Shown: positions 17,591-27,529 of the stretch, one piece after another
How the letters are laid out: the number at the start of each line of letters is the position of its first letter
Numbering within the stretch: position 1 is the first letter of the stretch
Origin: Nakamurella antarctica
GTDB lineage: Bacteria > Actinomycetota > Actinomycetes > Mycobacteriales > Nakamurellaceae
Length of the DNA stretch: 64,000 bases
Direction of reading: 5' to 3'
NCBI RefSeq assembly: GCF_003860405.1
Contig: NZ_CP034170.1
Coordinates: 558,001 to 622,000 of the forward strand
Program-made: the position numbers and the translations under genes
Notes under the pieces: model-generated
What the model saw: only the letters and a program-made list of their open reading frames with translations
What the model was told of the DNA's origin: nothing
Database searches by the model: none

Positions 17591-20122
17591 TCACGTGGTT
17601 AATGCAGCGGTCAGGGCGGGCTTGTGCCCGCTCAGATGGCCACTTGCGCCCGGGCCGGTTGGCTTCTTGTCGGGGTCCAGGATCCGATAGGCGAGCAGTT
17701 TGGCGCGGTCGTTGACGAGGAACCAGAGGAGCGCGTAGCCCCATACAAACGCCGCCCAGCCCCAGCCCAGCGGCGTCATGAACAACCCGTAGACGGCGAT
17801 CAGGGTCGCGATTGCTTGGGTGCCCAGTACGGCCAAAAACACTATGCGGGCGGGTCGGATCGACCAGAACGGGCCGCGGGTGCGGGTCAGGAAGATGGTC
17901 AGGTGTCCCGCGACCGAAAGCTTGAGATACATCAAGGTTTGGACCTGGTCGCGGCCTAGGTGGAAGACCCTTTCCCCCAGGTAGAAGAGCCCGAATGCAG
18001 CGACGACTCCGGTGATGCCCAGGACGGTCGAGATGCCGAGCACGATGCGCATGTTCCAGGCTTCTGGCTTCATTTTGTACCGCACGTTGTCGTAAGCGAT
18101 GGATAGGATGGCGCCGTCATTGAGCAATGCCAGCATCACGATCATGATCGCGGTGACCGGATAGAAGTTGAAGACCAGGATCGCTAGTGTCATAAACAGC
18201 AGCACCCGAAGTGTTTCCGCGATCCGGTACATAGCGTAGGAGTTCATCCGCTGGAAAATCTTCCGGCTTTCCTTGATCGCGTCGATGATCACCGACAGAC
18301 CTGGTGTGAGCAGGACGATGTCGGCGGCGGCGCGGGCGGCGTCGGTAGCACCTGAGACGGCGATTCCGCAGTCGGCCTGCTTGAGTGCTGGCGCGTCATT
18401 GACTCCGTCACCTGTCATCCCGACGATGTGGCCGCGCTCCTGCAGGACGTCGACAATGTGGAATTTGTGTTCGGGAAATACCTGCGCAAACCCGTCAGCG
18501 GCCTCGATCGACTCGGTGACGGCGGCGGTTTCTTGCTTCTTCACTTCGCCAAGGCCGGACGCGTCCAAAATCTCTGTGCCCAGGCCGACTTTGGCTGCGA
18601 TCTCTTTGGCGATGGCGAGGGCGTCACCGGTCACCATCTTCACTTCCACGCCCATTGCCTTTGCTGTGGCGATGGTTGACGCGGCGTCTTCACGTGGCGG
18701 GTCGAATAGCGGCAGCACCCCCAGGAACTTCCACCCGTCGGTGCCTTGTGCGCGGGCTACACCCAGCGCGCGAAAGCCCTTGGTAGCGAATGTATTCACG
18801 GCCTTGTCGACGGCAGTCTTGATGGCTGCCGAGTCCGCTGCCAGCGCCAAGATGACCTGCGGGGCGCCCTTACTGACCTTGAACGTTTCACCGTCGTCGC
18901 CGGTGACGGCGGCTTCGGTCCGCTTGTCGACCGGGTTGAACGGCTCGAAATGGGTCACCTTGTAGCGGTTGAGAGCACTCTTATCGTCCAGGCTGCCCAG
19001 GACTGCAAGGTCGATAGGGTCGTTGTTGTCGGCGAGGGAAGCCAGAGCCCCCGCGAGGATCACGTCCGAAGCTGTGACACCTTCGAGGCTGAACGGGTCG
19101 CCGAGGGTGAGCGAGTTCTGGGTCAGCGTGCCGGTTTTGTCGGCGCACAAGATATCCACGCCAGCGAGTTCTTCGATCGCCACCAACTTGCTGACGATGG
19201 CCTTCTTTTTGGCCAGCAACCTGGCGCCGACGGCCATGGTCACCGACAGCACGGTGGGCATCGCGACCGGAATCGCGGCAACGGTCAGGACCAGCGCGAA
19301 TTGCAGGGTCGTCAAAATCTTGTCGCCGCGCAGGATCGCCACCACAAGGATCACCGAGACCAAGGCAACCGCAAGCAGAATGAGGTAGTTGCCGATTTTC
19401 AGGACGGCCTTCTGGAAGTGGCTCACGGTGTGTGCGTCTTGGACTAATTCAGCGGTCTTGCCGAAATAGGTGTGGGTGCCGGTCGCGTAGACCAGCGCGC
19501 CGATCTCGCCGCGGCGGATGATCGACCCCGAGAACACCGCGTCACCAGGCTGGCAAGTCGTCGGCAATGATTCCCCGGTCAGTGCGGACTGGTCAACTTC
19601 GATTTCGTCACCGTCCAACAGCCGGGCATCTGCTGGCACGATGTCACCCAACCGCAGGCGAATCACGTCGCCGGGCACCAGGTCTCGAGCCGCGGGCGTG
19701 ACCCACTTGCCGTCGCGCCGGACGCGAGCATTGATGGCAAGCTTGGCCTTGAGCGCCTGGATGGCGTTTCCAGCCTGCCGCTCCTCTGAATATCCCACGA
19801 CGGCATTTGCCAACAGCAGAACCAGGATGATGAAAAAGTCTGCCCAGTGGCCCACAGCCCCGGACAGAACCACCGCCACTTCGATCATCCACGGAATCGG
19901 ACCCCAGAAGTACGACAGGAACTTCAGCAGTGGGTTGGTCTTGTGCTCGGCTATCTCGTTGGGGCCGTAGTGTTCGAGCCGCTTGGTGGCCTCGTCCTGG
20001 CTGAGCCCGTCCGGTGAGGTCTGGAGATGCTCCAGGACCTGGGCCATCGGCAGGGTCTGCAATTCGTTCTGCGATTGGGGCGACGTGCCTTGTGCCGGAA
20101 CCCGTTTAGCATCAGTGTTCAT
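17591..20122 (-). CDS. Proton-pumping P-type ATPase (P3A, plasma-membrane H+-ATPase type)
   Basis: An 843-aa P-type ATPase. It has a cation-transporter N-terminal domain (about 20-85), [20 protein letters not shown] leading into the first membrane pair, [22 protein letters not shown] in membrane segment 4, the phosphorylated Asp in [21 protein letters not shown] for nucleotide binding, [21 protein letters not shown], and six C-terminal segments including [15 protein letters not shown]. These are features of the plasma-membrane H+-ATPase group, which pumps protons out using ATP. ATG 20122 lies within the phosphoketolase 3' end (11-bp overlap), so the two are translationally coupled. It probably holds internal pH or membrane potential when respiration fails. 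Confidence 0.85.
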   Translation of the reverse strand: MNTDAKRVPAQGTSPQSQNELQTLPMAQVLEHLQTSPDGLSQDEATKRLEHYGPNEIAEHKTNPLLKFLSYFWGPIPWMIEVAVVLSGAVGHWADFFIILVLLLANAVVGYSEERQAGNAIQALKAKLAINARVRRDGKWVTPAARDLVPGDVIRLRLGDIVPADARLLDGDEIEVDQSALTGESLPTTCQPGDAVFSGSIIRRGEIGALVYATGTHTYFGKTAELVQDAHTVSHFQKAVLKIGNYLILLAVALVSVILVVAILRGDKILTTLQFALVLTVAAIPVAMPTVLSVTMAVGARLLAKKKAIVSKLVAIEELAGVDILCADKTGTLTQNSLTLGDPFSLEGVTASDVILAGALASLADNNDPIDLAVLGSLDDKSALNRYKVTHFEPFNPVDKRTEAAVTGDDGETFKVSKGAPQVILALAADSAAIKTAVDKAVNTFATKGFRALGVARAQGTDGWKFLGVLPLFDPPREDAASTIATAKAMGVEVKMVTGDALAIAKEIAAKVGLGTEILDASGLGEVKKQETAAVTESIEAADGFAQVFPEHKFHIVDVLQERGHIVGMTGDGVNDAPALKQADCGIAVSGATDAARAAADIVLLTPGLSVIIDAIKESRKIFQRMNSYAMYRIAETLRVLLFMTLAILVFNFYPVTAIMIVMLALLNDGAILSIAYDNVRYKMKPEAWNMRIVLGISTVLGITGVVAAFGLFYLGERVFHLGRDQVQTLMYLKLSVAGHLTIFLTRTRGPFWSIRPARIVFLAVLGTQAIATLIAVYGLFMTPLGWGWAAFVWGYALLWFLVNDRAKLLAYRILDPDKKPTGPGASGHLSGHKPALTAALTT

Positions 20123-22517
20123 CGGGAGCCCAGACCCAGTTACGGATCTCCGGGAGATCCTGGCCGTGCTTGTTGATGTACAGGTTGTGTTCCACAAGCT
20201 TGTCGACCATCGTCTGCTTCAGGTAATCGCCGGTGGCTCCGAGCTGAGGGAGCCGATCGATCACGTCCTGCACGAGGTGGAATCTATCGAGGCGGTTTTG
20301 CACTCGCATATCGAAGGGAGTGGTGATGGTGCCCTCCTCGTTGTAACCGCGGACGTGGAGGTTCCGGTTGGCTCGACGGTAGGTCAGCCGGTGGACCAAG
20401 GTCGGGTAGCCGTGAAAGGCGAAGATGATGTGTTTGTCCCGGGTGAACAGCGCGTCGTAATCGCCGTCGGACAGCCCATGCGGATGCTCAGTGTCTGACT
20501 GAAGTTTCATCAAGTCCACCACGTTGACCACCCTGATTTTGAGCCGCGGCAGATGTTCGCGCAGGATTGACACCGCTGCGAGCACTTCGAGAGTGGGTGT
20601 GTCGCCGCAGCAGGCCAGCACCACGTCCGGTTCTGCGCCGCCGTCGTTGCCAGCCCACTCCCAGATCCCGATGCCTTCGGTGCAGTGAACTTCTGCCTGC
20701 TCCATAGACAACCATTGCGGCATAGCATGTTTGCCAGCAACGATGACGTTGACATAGTGACGGCTGCGCAGGCAGTGATCGGTGATCGAAAGGAGACAGT
20801 TGGCATCCGGGGGGAGATAAACGCGAACGATGTCGGCCTTCTTGTTCACCACGTGGTCGAGGAACCCGGGGTCTTGGTGGGTGAACCCATTGTGGTCCTG
20901 TTGCCACACGTGCGAAGCGAGCAAGTAGTTCAGCGAAGCGATGTCGCGCCGCCAAGGTAGGGCTTTAGTGACCTTGAGCCATTTCGCATGTTGGTTAAAC
21001 ATGGAGTCGACTATGTGAATGAACGCCTCGTAGCAGTTGAACAATCCGTGTCGTCCCGTGAGCAAATAGCCTTCCAACCAGCCTTCGGACTGATGCTCCG
21101 AGAGCATCGAATCCAACACCCGTCCGCTGGGCGCGAGGGACTCGTCGCCATTAACCGTGCGGGCCTCCCACTGCCGGTCTGTGACTTCGAAAACTGCGCC
21201 GAGCAGGTTAGACAGGGTCTCGTCGGGACCGAAGATCCGGAAGTTGCGCTGGTCCTCATTTAATGTGACGACGTCGCGGAGGAACTTGCCGAGAACTTCG
21301 GTGTCGTGGGCTTGGACGCCTCCGGGGACTAGGACCGTGACGGCGTGTGCACGAAAATCGGGCATGCGGAGGTCGCGAAGAAGCAAGCCGCCATTGGTGT
21401 GTGGGTTGGCGCCCATCCGCCGTTCCCCCTGAGGGGCAAGGGAAGCCAAATCTGCGACCAGTCGGCCGTCGCGGTCGAACAACTCTTCGGGCCGGTAGCT
21501 GCGCATCCAGCTCTCGAGGAGTGCGATGTGCTCCGGGTGAGCCTCATCGACAAGCAGTGGCACCTGGTGCGCATGGAAGGTGCCCTCGATCTGCACGCCG
21601 TCGACCACCTTCGGTCCGGTCCACCCCTTGGGAGAACGGAGCACAATCATCGGCCACCGAGGCCGCATCGTCGTGCCGCCGCCACGGGCGCCTGCCTGGA
21701 TTCGTTTGATGGCCTCGATGGTGTGGTCCAGGACGGACGCCATCATTTCGTGCATCATTTCTGGATCATGGCCTTCGACGAAGTAAGGGTCCCATCCGCA
21801 GCCGCGCAGATACTGGTCCAGTTCCTCGTGTTCGATACGGGCAAGCACGGTCGGGTTGCTGATTTTATAACCGTTGAGGTGCAGGATCGGCAGCACAGCT
21901 CCATCACTGGCCGGGTTGAGAAACTTTGTGGAGTGCCAAGCCGTTGCCAACGGTCCTGTTTCTGCCTCCCCGTCGCCGATCACGCAGGCGACGATCAGGT
22001 CAGGATTGTCGAATGCGGCCCCGAACGCGTGACTGAGTGAGTAGCCGAGTTCGCCGCCTTCGTGAATGGAGCCAGGGGTAGTGGGGGCGACGTGGCTTGA
22101 GATGCCGCCGGGAAAAGAGAACTGGGTGAAAAGCTTCCTAAGGCCGTTTTCGTCCTGACTGATGTCCGGATAGATCTCGCTGTAGCTGCCTTCCAGGTAG
22201 GTATTGCCAACCAGTGCGGGACCGCCGTGGCCCGGTCCGGCCACGTAGAACATATTTACGTCATATTTTACGATTGCCCGGTTGAGGTGGACGTAGATAA
22301 AGTTTTGTCCCGGAGTGGTGCCCCAATGCCCAACTACCAGAGGCTTCACATCCGACAGCGCCAACGGACGTTTCAATAGCGGATTGTCGTAAAGATAGAT
22401 TTGCCCCACCGATAGGTAGTTGGCTGCCCGCCAATAGGCGTCCATGTGGTGCAGGAGCGCTGGATCCAGTGTGCCTGCAGCCGTGATGATCGCTGTATTC
22501 GTCAGAGTATTTGTCAT
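20112..22517 (-). CDS. xfp: Xylulose 5-phosphate/fructose 6-phosphate phosphoketolase
   Basis: An 801-aa thiamine-diphosphate enzyme that splits xylulose 5-phosphate or fructose 6-phosphate with phosphate, giving acetyl phosphate. The length is normal. Signature stretches are [91 protein letters not shown] with LHLNGYKI for ThDP/Mg binding, and SPKGWTGP. Acetyl phosphate yields ATP through acetate kinase and can also phosphorylate response regulators. It heads the operon with the H+-ATPase, PRC-barrel, beta-phosphoglucomutase and GH65 genes. A DosR-like half-site lies at 22544-22557. Confidence 0.95.
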   Translation of the reverse strand: MTNTLTNTAIITAAGTLDPALLHHMDAYWRAANYLSVGQIYLYDNPLLKRPLALSDVKPLVVGHWGTTPGQNFIYVHLNRAIVKYDVNMFYVAGPGHGGPALVGNTYLEGSYSEIYPDISQDENGLRKLFTQFSFPGGISSHVAPTTPGSIHEGGELGYSLSHAFGAAFDNPDLIVACVIGDGEAETGPLATAWHSTKFLNPASDGAVLPILHLNGYKISNPTVLARIEHEELDQYLRGCGWDPYFVEGHDPEMMHEMMASVLDHTIEAIKRIQAGARGGGTTMRPRWPMIVLRSPKGWTGPKVVDGVQIEGTFHAHQVPLLVDEAHPEHIALLESWMRSYRPEELFDRDGRLVADLASLAPQGERRMGANPHTNGGLLLRDLRMPDFRAHAVTVLVPGGVQAHDTEVLGKFLRDVVTLNEDQRNFRIFGPDETLSNLLGAVFEVTDRQWEARTVNGDESLAPSGRVLDSMLSEHQSEGWLEGYLLTGRHGLFNCYEAFIHIVDSMFNQHAKWLKVTKALPWRRDIASLNYLLASHVWQQDHNGFTHQDPGFLDHVVNKKADIVRVYLPPDANCLLSITDHCLRSRHYVNVIVAGKHAMPQWLSMEQAEVHCTEGIGIWEWAGNDGGAEPDVVLACCGDTPTLEVLAAVSILREHLPRLKIRVVNVVDLMKLQSDTEHPHGLSDGDYDALFTRDKHIIFAFHGYPTLVHRLTYRRANRNLHVRGYNEEGTITTPFDMRVQNRLDRFHLVQDVIDRLPQLGATGDYLKQTMVDKLVEHNLYINKHGQDLPEIRNWVWAPDEH

Positions 22518-22543
22518 AGCGTTGTCTTCGTTTCTTGCAGTTG

Positions 22544-22557
22544 GGGACTTTGGGGAG
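22544..22557. promoter_or_regulatory. DosR-like half-site upstream of phosphoketolase
   Basis: On the minus strand the sequence AAAGTCCCCAA fits the right half WWAGTCCCSAA of the mycobacterial DosR box exactly; the left half is absent. It begins 27 bp before the xfp start codon, so it would lie in the 5' leader or core promoter. A half-site alone is weak evidence. Confidence 0.25.
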
Positions 22558-22562
22558 AGTCG

Positions 22563-22700
22563 TCACGGCAGGATGGTGGTACCCGATGTTCCTGCTACCA
22601 CCTTGGCGGCCGCAGCCAGCTTCCCGGCCTGCCGTTGGCGGAGGCAAAGCGTTGGCGCGCTTCAATTTTCGGACCCATTGAGCCCAGTGGAAAGGATGCG
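22563..22700 (-). pseudogene. Carbamate kinase C-terminal remnant
   Basis: The minus strand encodes FPLGSMGPKIEARQRFASANG, close to the conserved SMGPK(V/I)EAA segment of carbamate kinases. A one-base shift then gives AGKLAAAAKVVAGTSGTTILP and a TGA at 22563-22565, matching the family's C-terminal GT end. No start and none of the N-terminal 240 residues are found upstream. Carbamate kinase makes ATP from carbamoyl phosphate in the arginine deiminase pathway, so the ancestral locus may have carried another fermentative ATP source here. Confidence 0.6.
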
Positions 22701-22900
22701 GCCGCCAGCATAGGGCCGTTAGCGGAGGTGGCAACCGCTGGGAATTCCTGGTTGGTGCTTTTGCTCGGGAGAAAGCGGCTACCCACGATGGTCCTCTCGT
22801 TGACGACCACGCCACGTGGTCTTCGCTCACGAGAATTCATCCCCGGCAGCGCAGCATCAAGGGCCGAAAAGTCCGCACCCCAGGGGCTTTGGTCATAGAC

Positions 22901-22930
22901 CCGGCCCCGGTCATCGGTGACCGGGGCCGG
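22901..22930. terminator. Perfect 13-bp hairpin downstream of devS
   Basis: CCGGCCCCGGTCA at 22901-22913 and TGACCGGGGCCGG at 22918-22930 form a perfect stem with a TCGG loop. It lies about 190 bp past the devS stop on the minus strand and has no U-run on either side. It may act as a U-less terminator for devRS or as a regulator-binding inverted repeat. Confidence 0.45.
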
Positions 22931-23119
22931 ATGGGCAAGCCAGCTTATGACGCCGGCGCGACGGTGGGCCAGTAACCGGGGGTAGCGCAAAGTTGCGCGT
23001 CAATCGGCACCCGCGGTCTGTTCCATAGGTCAATGGTCCTCGACGTCCCGAAACAGGGGTAGGGGCCAAGGGCACGCGTCCTATGCCAAAGGACCCTACA
23101 AACAAAAACTGAACCACTA

Positions 23120-24817
23120 TCAAACGAATGGCGCTTGCCAAGTCAGCTCTGTGCCTCCGTCGGGGTGGTTCCCGATGCTGAAACTTCCGCCCGCTTCTTT
23201 TGCTCTGTACTCGAGATTCTTGAGACCGCGGGGCGTAGAGCTGGCAGGAATCCCAATTCCGTTATCCCGCACATTGATAATCAGCTCGTCCGCGACCTTG
23301 ATGGAGACCGTCACACTGCTGGCGCGCGCATGACGCACAACATTGCTCACCGCTTCCCGCACCACCGCTTGCGCGTCGCTGCGAAGTCCCGCTGAAACAA
23401 TTCCGATAGGGCCAGAGATTAGTACCGTCGGGAGCACCCCAGAGTTTTCTGTTAGCTCGATAACCGCTTTGTTCAACACCACTCGCAATTTGGGTGGTTG
23501 TGCCGAGTCGATTTCGAGATCGAAGATGGTGCCGCGGATGTCGGCTATCACCTCCTGCAGCCGGTCGATGTGCTCGTCCAATCGCTGCGAGACCTCGATA
23601 CTCGCTGTGCGCCGCTGGGTGCCTTGCATTGCCAACCCAATGGCAAAGAGCCGCTGAATCACTTGGTCGTGCAGATCTCTCGCGATCTGCTCGCGGACTG
23701 CTATGACGCTCGCCTCCTGCCGCTGCGCCTGGCTCTGGGCGCGCTGCAGAGCCAGCGCAGCCTGGACGGCGAAGGACGCAGCGATTTGCAGTTGCTCAGG
23801 ATTGAACAACTCTGAGCTGGGTGCCCGAACTGCCAACAACACACCGGAAATAGTGTCGCCGGTACGCAGGGGTACAGCCATGGCGGGGCCAAAAATCTTG
23901 CTTTCGCCCACGCCTACGTCATACGTGAGGCGGGGCACGCTCCGAGGGACACCGTCGGAGAAAACCATCCCTGTCGTAGATCCGGCGACCGGAACAATGC
24001 GGCCGATGACTGCGTCACCGTCTTTCCCCACGCTCATCGCAATGACGAGATGCTTTGCCGAGCATGCGTTCTCGGGTGGGTCCGGAAGTAAAATTGCAGT
24101 CTGATCTGCGCCGATAAGTTCTAGTGCGCGTTCGGCAATGAGGCGCAGCGAATCGTCAGTGGTAGTGCCATCAAGGATCTCGATGGTGATTTCACCAGAA
24201 ACCTCGAGCCACCGTTGGCGCTGCCGGACTGCTTCGTACAACCGCGCGTTTTCGATCGCGATGCCGGCCGCGGTGGCGAGCGCGTGAACAAGCACCTCAT
24301 CGTCGGCCGTGAAACCGCCCTCGTCGTGTTTCTCGGTGAGGTACAGGTGTCCGAAAAGTTGACCGCGTACGCGTAAGGGTACGCCAAGAAATGTTGTCAT
24401 TCTGGGGTGGTGAGCCGGAAAGCTAACGTGGGCAGGGTGCTGGGTGAGGTCGTGCATTCGCATGGGAGCGTCGTTGGAGAAGACAATTCCTAGAATCCCG
24501 CATCCGGTGGGCAGAGCCCCTATCCTGTCGACGGCTCCTGGTTCCATTCCACAGTGAATAAACTGCGAAAGCGTGCCGTCTGGCGCTAGAACCCCTAGCG
24601 CCCCGTATCGGGCACCTACCAAATCAGTCGCAGCTTCGACAATTCGCTCGTAGGTCTGTTCCAGTTCTAGACCTGTAGCAACGGAAAGCATTGCCTCGAG
24701 GAGGTTTTCGTTCCGCTGCCGTCCGAGGGGGGTTGACAGATGGACATGTCTGGAGGCGATCACCAGCCACTGCAATCCGCGGTCATGGCGACCGAAGTTG
24801 CGTCGAAAGAACCGCAA
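23120..24817 (-). CDS. devS: DevS/DosT-type GAF sensor histidine kinase
   Basis: A 565-aa kinase with the DevS layout: GAF-A (about 45-190), GAF-B (about 215-360), a HisKA_3 helix with phosphoacceptor His383 in [18 protein letters not shown], and a HATPase domain (about 470-562) with [13 protein letters not shown] and VRDNGIGIP. In GAF-A the segment [18 protein letters not shown] aligns with the mycobacterial DevS heme pocket; His137 falls on the heme-ligating histidine, so gas or redox sensing through heme is likely. It lies downstream of devR on the same strand, overlapping its end by 35 bp if the TTG at 24815-24817 is used; GTG at 24761-24763 is an alternative. Not a phytochrome or cyclase: no other domain is present. 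Confidence 0.9.
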   Translation of the reverse strand: MRFFRRNFGRHDRGLQWLVIASRHVHLSTPLGRQRNENLLEAMLSVATGLELEQTYERIVEAATDLVGARYGALGVLAPDGTLSQFIHCGMEPGAVDRIGALPTGCGILGIVFSNDAPMRMHDLTQHPAHVSFPAHHPRMTTFLGVPLRVRGQLFGHLYLTEKHDEGGFTADDEVLVHALATAAGIAIENARLYEAVRQRQRWLEVSGEITIEILDGTTTDDSLRLIAERALELIGADQTAILLPDPPENACSAKHLVIAMSVGKDGDAVIGRIVPVAGSTTGMVFSDGVPRSVPRLTYDVGVGESKIFGPAMAVPLRTGDTISGVLLAVRAPSSELFNPEQLQIAASFAVQAALALQRAQSQAQRQEASVIAVREQIARDLHDQVIQRLFAIGLAMQGTQRRTASIEVSQRLDEHIDRLQEVIADIRGTIFDLEIDSAQPPKLRVVLNKAVIELTENSGVLPTVLISGPIGIVSAGLRSDAQAVVREAVSNVVRHARASSVTVSIKVADELIINVRDNGIGIPASSTPRGLKNLEYRAKEAGGSFSIGNHPDGGTELTWQAPFV

Positions 24818-25415
24818 TCTGGGTGCGCCTAGCCATCCCCAGTTTTGTCAGCAGGTGCGAAACGTAGTTCTTCACAGTCTTTTCGGCCAAGAACATCCGC
24901 TCAGCAATTTGCCGGTTCGTCAGGCCTTCCCCGATCAGGTCGAGGAGCGTCCTTTCTTGAACGCTCAGACCTGCTGCAGGGCCAGGGTTCTCAACGCTCT
25001 GGCGTAACCGATTCATCAGCACAGCAGCTGCGCGGTTATCGAGCAGCGATTTACCGGACCCGACGGTGCGGATCGCCGAGATCAGGTCCAGGCCGCGGAT
25101 GTCCTTGATGACGTAACCGGCGGCCCCCGCCAACACGGCGTCAACCATGGCTTGTTCGTCGGGGTAGGAGGTAAACATGAGGCAGCTCAAGTCCGGCATC
25201 ATGGAGCGCAGCTCGCGGCACAGTTCCACCCCATTTCCATCCGGAAGTCTGATGTCCAGCACGGCCACATCAGGCTTGGCGGCGGGTATCCGCGCCAGCG
25301 CTTCGGCAACTGAGCCGGCTTGTCCCACGACGGTCATATCGATCTGTTCCTCGAGCAGATCGGCGACACCGCGGCGCACCACCTCGTGGTCATCGACCAT
25401 GAAGACTTTGAGCAC
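24783..25415 (-). CDS. devR: DevR/DosR-type NarL-family response regulator
   Basis: A 210-aa response regulator closely following mycobacterial DosR. The receiver begins [20 protein letters not shown] with acidic pocket Asp8-Asp9, phosphoacceptor Asp54 in [27 protein letters not shown], and the switch-side lysine in GYVIKDI. The LuxR-type HTH reads [20 protein letters not shown] followed by [19 protein letters not shown]. Taking GTG at 25413-25415 as start places Asp54 exactly as in DosR; an in-frame ATG at 25517 would add 34 low-complexity residues. Neither start has a strong ribosome-binding site. It should bind GGGACnnnnGnCCC-like boxes, candidates for which occur in this window. Confidence 0.92.
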   Translation of the reverse strand: MLKVFMVDDHEVVRRGVADLLEEQIDMTVVGQAGSVAEALARIPAAKPDVAVLDIRLPDGNGVELCRELRSMMPDLSCLMFTSYPDEQAMVDAVLAGAAGYVIKDIRGLDLISAIRTVGSGKSLLDNRAAAVLMNRLRQSVENPGPAAGLSVQERTLLDLIGEGLTNRQIAERMFLAEKTVKNYVSHLLTKLGMARRTQIAVLSTQLRSP

Positions 25416-25605
25416 CCGAGCAGACCCAGCCCGAAGCGCGCTTTCTTGGGGTGCGGAACTGGACTCGATTACCACTGCTCGCCGTTCACTGTGGGCGGGC
25501 ACAACCGTTTCCATCATGACATGAGTGTCGCTGCGAGCGCCGGCCAGCGCCAGGGGAGAAAGTCCTGTTCTTTGTTGGTAAACGGGACGAAGCGGGCAGG
25601 GGTCA

Positions 25606-26190
25606 TTAGGGATCCATGAAGTCATTGCAAGCGAGCAGAAGCTCCGCCATCTCGGCGGCTGTTCCACCGAACGCGGCCGTTCGGTTCTCCAAGTTGCTTC
25701 GCGCCCCTTCTATCGAGAGCCCCGTTTCCATCAGCACGCCCAAAACTTGGTTGATGGCATCGAAGTCCAGGAGAGTGGCTGCTGGATCGGGTATCTCAAC
25801 CATATCTTCGCCGTCTAGATCGAACCCGCCGGTAAACTCCGTCCAGTTTTGCGCATCAGTTGCGAGCGCGGCGAAGGCGCGACGGCGCGATGCGTAAAAC
25901 GTCATCCGGGTACTTGACTCAACGTGTGCCGCGGGCATAGCCAACGAAGCAGCGACAGCGACACCCCGATCGGGATCCATCGTGCTAAACGTCAAGGTGG
26001 TCATGCCCACTCGGACATTGATCGTGAGTCCGAGAAATGAAGGTACCGCAGCCGTTAAGTCATCCGCCAGCACCCCAAGCATCGCTTCGAGGTCGCCGCC
26101 GAGCGGCCCGAGGTTTTCGCTCAAGGTCGCTAGGACGGCAGAGAGGGCTGCGGGCATTTCCTTCAAGGAGTGCTCCGGGGCGATCCGCAT
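25606..26190 (-). CDS. Unrecognised protein with ANTAR-like C-terminal helices
   Basis: A 194-aa protein. The first 120 residues look like a degraded sensory fold ([22 protein letters not shown]), and the last 55 ([20 protein letters not shown], then [18 protein letters not shown]) resemble the three-helix ANTAR layout without its usual conserved residues. I cannot assign it to a family with confidence. It lies downstream of a clear GAF-ANTAR gene and about 190 bp upstream of devR, all on the minus strand. The ATG at 26190 is chosen; a GTG at 26238 would add 16 residues. No strong ribosome-binding site is seen. Confidence 0.5.
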   Translation of the reverse strand: MRIAPEHSLKEMPAALSAVLATLSENLGPLGGDLEAMLGVLADDLTAAVPSFLGLTINVRVGMTTLTFSTMDPDRGVAVAASLAMPAAHVESSTRMTFYASRRRAFAALATDAQNWTEFTGGFDLDGEDMVEIPDPAATLLDFDAINQVLGVLMETGLSIEGARSNLENRTAAFGGTAAEMAELLLACNDFMDP

Positions 26191-26344
26191 AGCCCGATAG
26201 TTCGTACGTGGATCCGGCGGCCAGGAAACACAAGACACCCGATCCCGGATGGTTCACGGAGGGTGCCATGAAACCGATCCGGGTAGCGCCGAGGGTACGC
26301 CCCTATCACCCCGTAGGCATTATCCCGCTCGATACTTGATCCGA

Positions 26345-27199
26345 TTAGGACGCCGAGGGAAGCTGCCCCGCATCTTCGACCACAGTCCTTGCAGCGTCCA
26401 CAAGTTCGACCGAAGCAGATGCGGCGAGCCGGGCCAGCTCGGAGTGCCCTTCTTCGCTGGAGAGACGGTGGCGTTTGCGCAGAATACCCACAGCTTGAGC
26501 TACACAAGCGTGCGCGTCGGCCGCAGTTTGGAGGTGCTCGGCAGAGCGCAGCGCCTGAGCCAGGATCTGTGCGTGGCGCACCGTCACGGCAGCGGGCACC
26601 GCAAAAGACATGCCCAGCATCTCAGCCCGAGCATCGAAAGAATCTGGGGCGTGCGCATACACGTTCATGGCTCCCAGAGACTTGCCGTCGGTGATTAACG
26701 GCAATGAAAGAACGCTGTGGACCCCCAGGGCAGCCGCCTGCGGCCCAAATTCGGGCCAACGCACGTCTGTGCGTAACGAACCTGAACGCATCACCGTGTT
26801 CGCCGCCGCCGCGCTGATGCACGGGCCTTGACCGAGACCGTACTGAATGGTGTCGATCGGCTCGACAAAGTCGGTAGTTTTAATAATCACGTCCGGGAGT
26901 CCGGCTTCAGACAGGGTCAGACCAGCCCCATCGGCGCCAGGTATCACTCGAACAGCGAAAGTTGCGACTTGTACCAAGAGATCGCGCAGTGTCATCTGGT
27001 CGACCGGCAATTGGCCCAAGGCTTCGACCTCTGTGGCCAGACCGAAATCTTGGGCCCGCCGGGTGGCGACAGCGGATTCGGTGGAGGCAGCGGCGGCTGT
27101 TGACGGGGTGGAGGTATCGGGGACATTGCTTGATACAAAGTGTGAGGGCCCTGGACCGGAGTCGCCCGGCGGTGTCTCGCCAGAAATTGCGTCCGGCAT
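26345..27199 (-). CDS. GAF-ANTAR RNA-binding regulator
   Basis: A 284-aa cytoplasmic regulator. After a 50-residue Pro/Ser/Thr-rich N terminus comes a GAF domain (about 65-215) with GADGAGLTLSEAG, QYGLGQGPC and SVLSLPLI. A C-terminal ANTAR domain (about 222-278) follows, with AHACVAQAVGILRKRHRLSS and AARTVVEDAG. ANTAR domains bind paired-hexaloop RNA hairpins to prevent termination. In actinomycetes GAF-ANTAR proteins respond to stress or light-like signals. It is transcribed towards devR/devS and away from the universal stress gene. Its RNA targets are unknown. Confidence 0.8.
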   Translation of the reverse strand: MPDAISGETPPGDSGPGPSHFVSSNVPDTSTPSTAAAASTESAVATRRAQDFGLATEVEALGQLPVDQMTLRDLLVQVATFAVRVIPGADGAGLTLSEAGLPDVIIKTTDFVEPIDTIQYGLGQGPCISAAAANTVMRSGSLRTDVRWPEFGPQAAALGVHSVLSLPLITDGKSLGAMNVYAHAPDSFDARAEMLGMSFAVPAAVTVRHAQILAQALRSAEHLQTAADAHACVAQAVGILRKRHRLSSEEGHSELARLAASASVELVDAARTVVEDAGQLPSAS

Positions 27200-27424
27200 G
27201 GTGGCTCCCTCGTAGATCTGAGATCAGGCTGCGCCAGACCGATCGGCCCGGGGCGTTCCTTTATCTATCGGGTCGACACAAGTGATCGACAGGCATGGCA
27301 ACGCTTCGCAGCATCCGACCTGAACTATAGCCCCGGCGTGTGGGCACCCGGTAAGCCTGTGACCGCCGCTCCGTGATCTGGCGCAGCGATCCGAGGGGTA
27401 GAAGTGACTTTCAGCGCCGGCGAC

Positions 27425-27438
27425 GGGACCACCGACCC
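27425..27438. promoter_or_regulatory. DosR-type box between the GAF-ANTAR and universal stress genes
   Basis: GGGACCACCGACCC matches all ten fixed positions of GGGACnnnnGnCCC. It lies 92 bp before the universal stress protein ATG and 226 bp before the divergent GAF-ANTAR start. The distance suits activation of the universal stress/CBS operon. Confidence 0.5.
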
Positions 27439-27529
27439 TGTAAATGTCGGCGCCAATCTCGCACGATGGGGGAATCGTCCAGCACAGAGACGTTAGGGCA
27501 ATACCCGCTTCGTGGGAGGGACTAGGACT

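Noticed and set aside
25553-25566. GGGGAGAAAGTCCT upstream of devR as a DosR box
   Set aside because: The left half lacks the AC of GGGAC and the right half ends in T. It is too weak to list as a site, although autoregulation would be expected.
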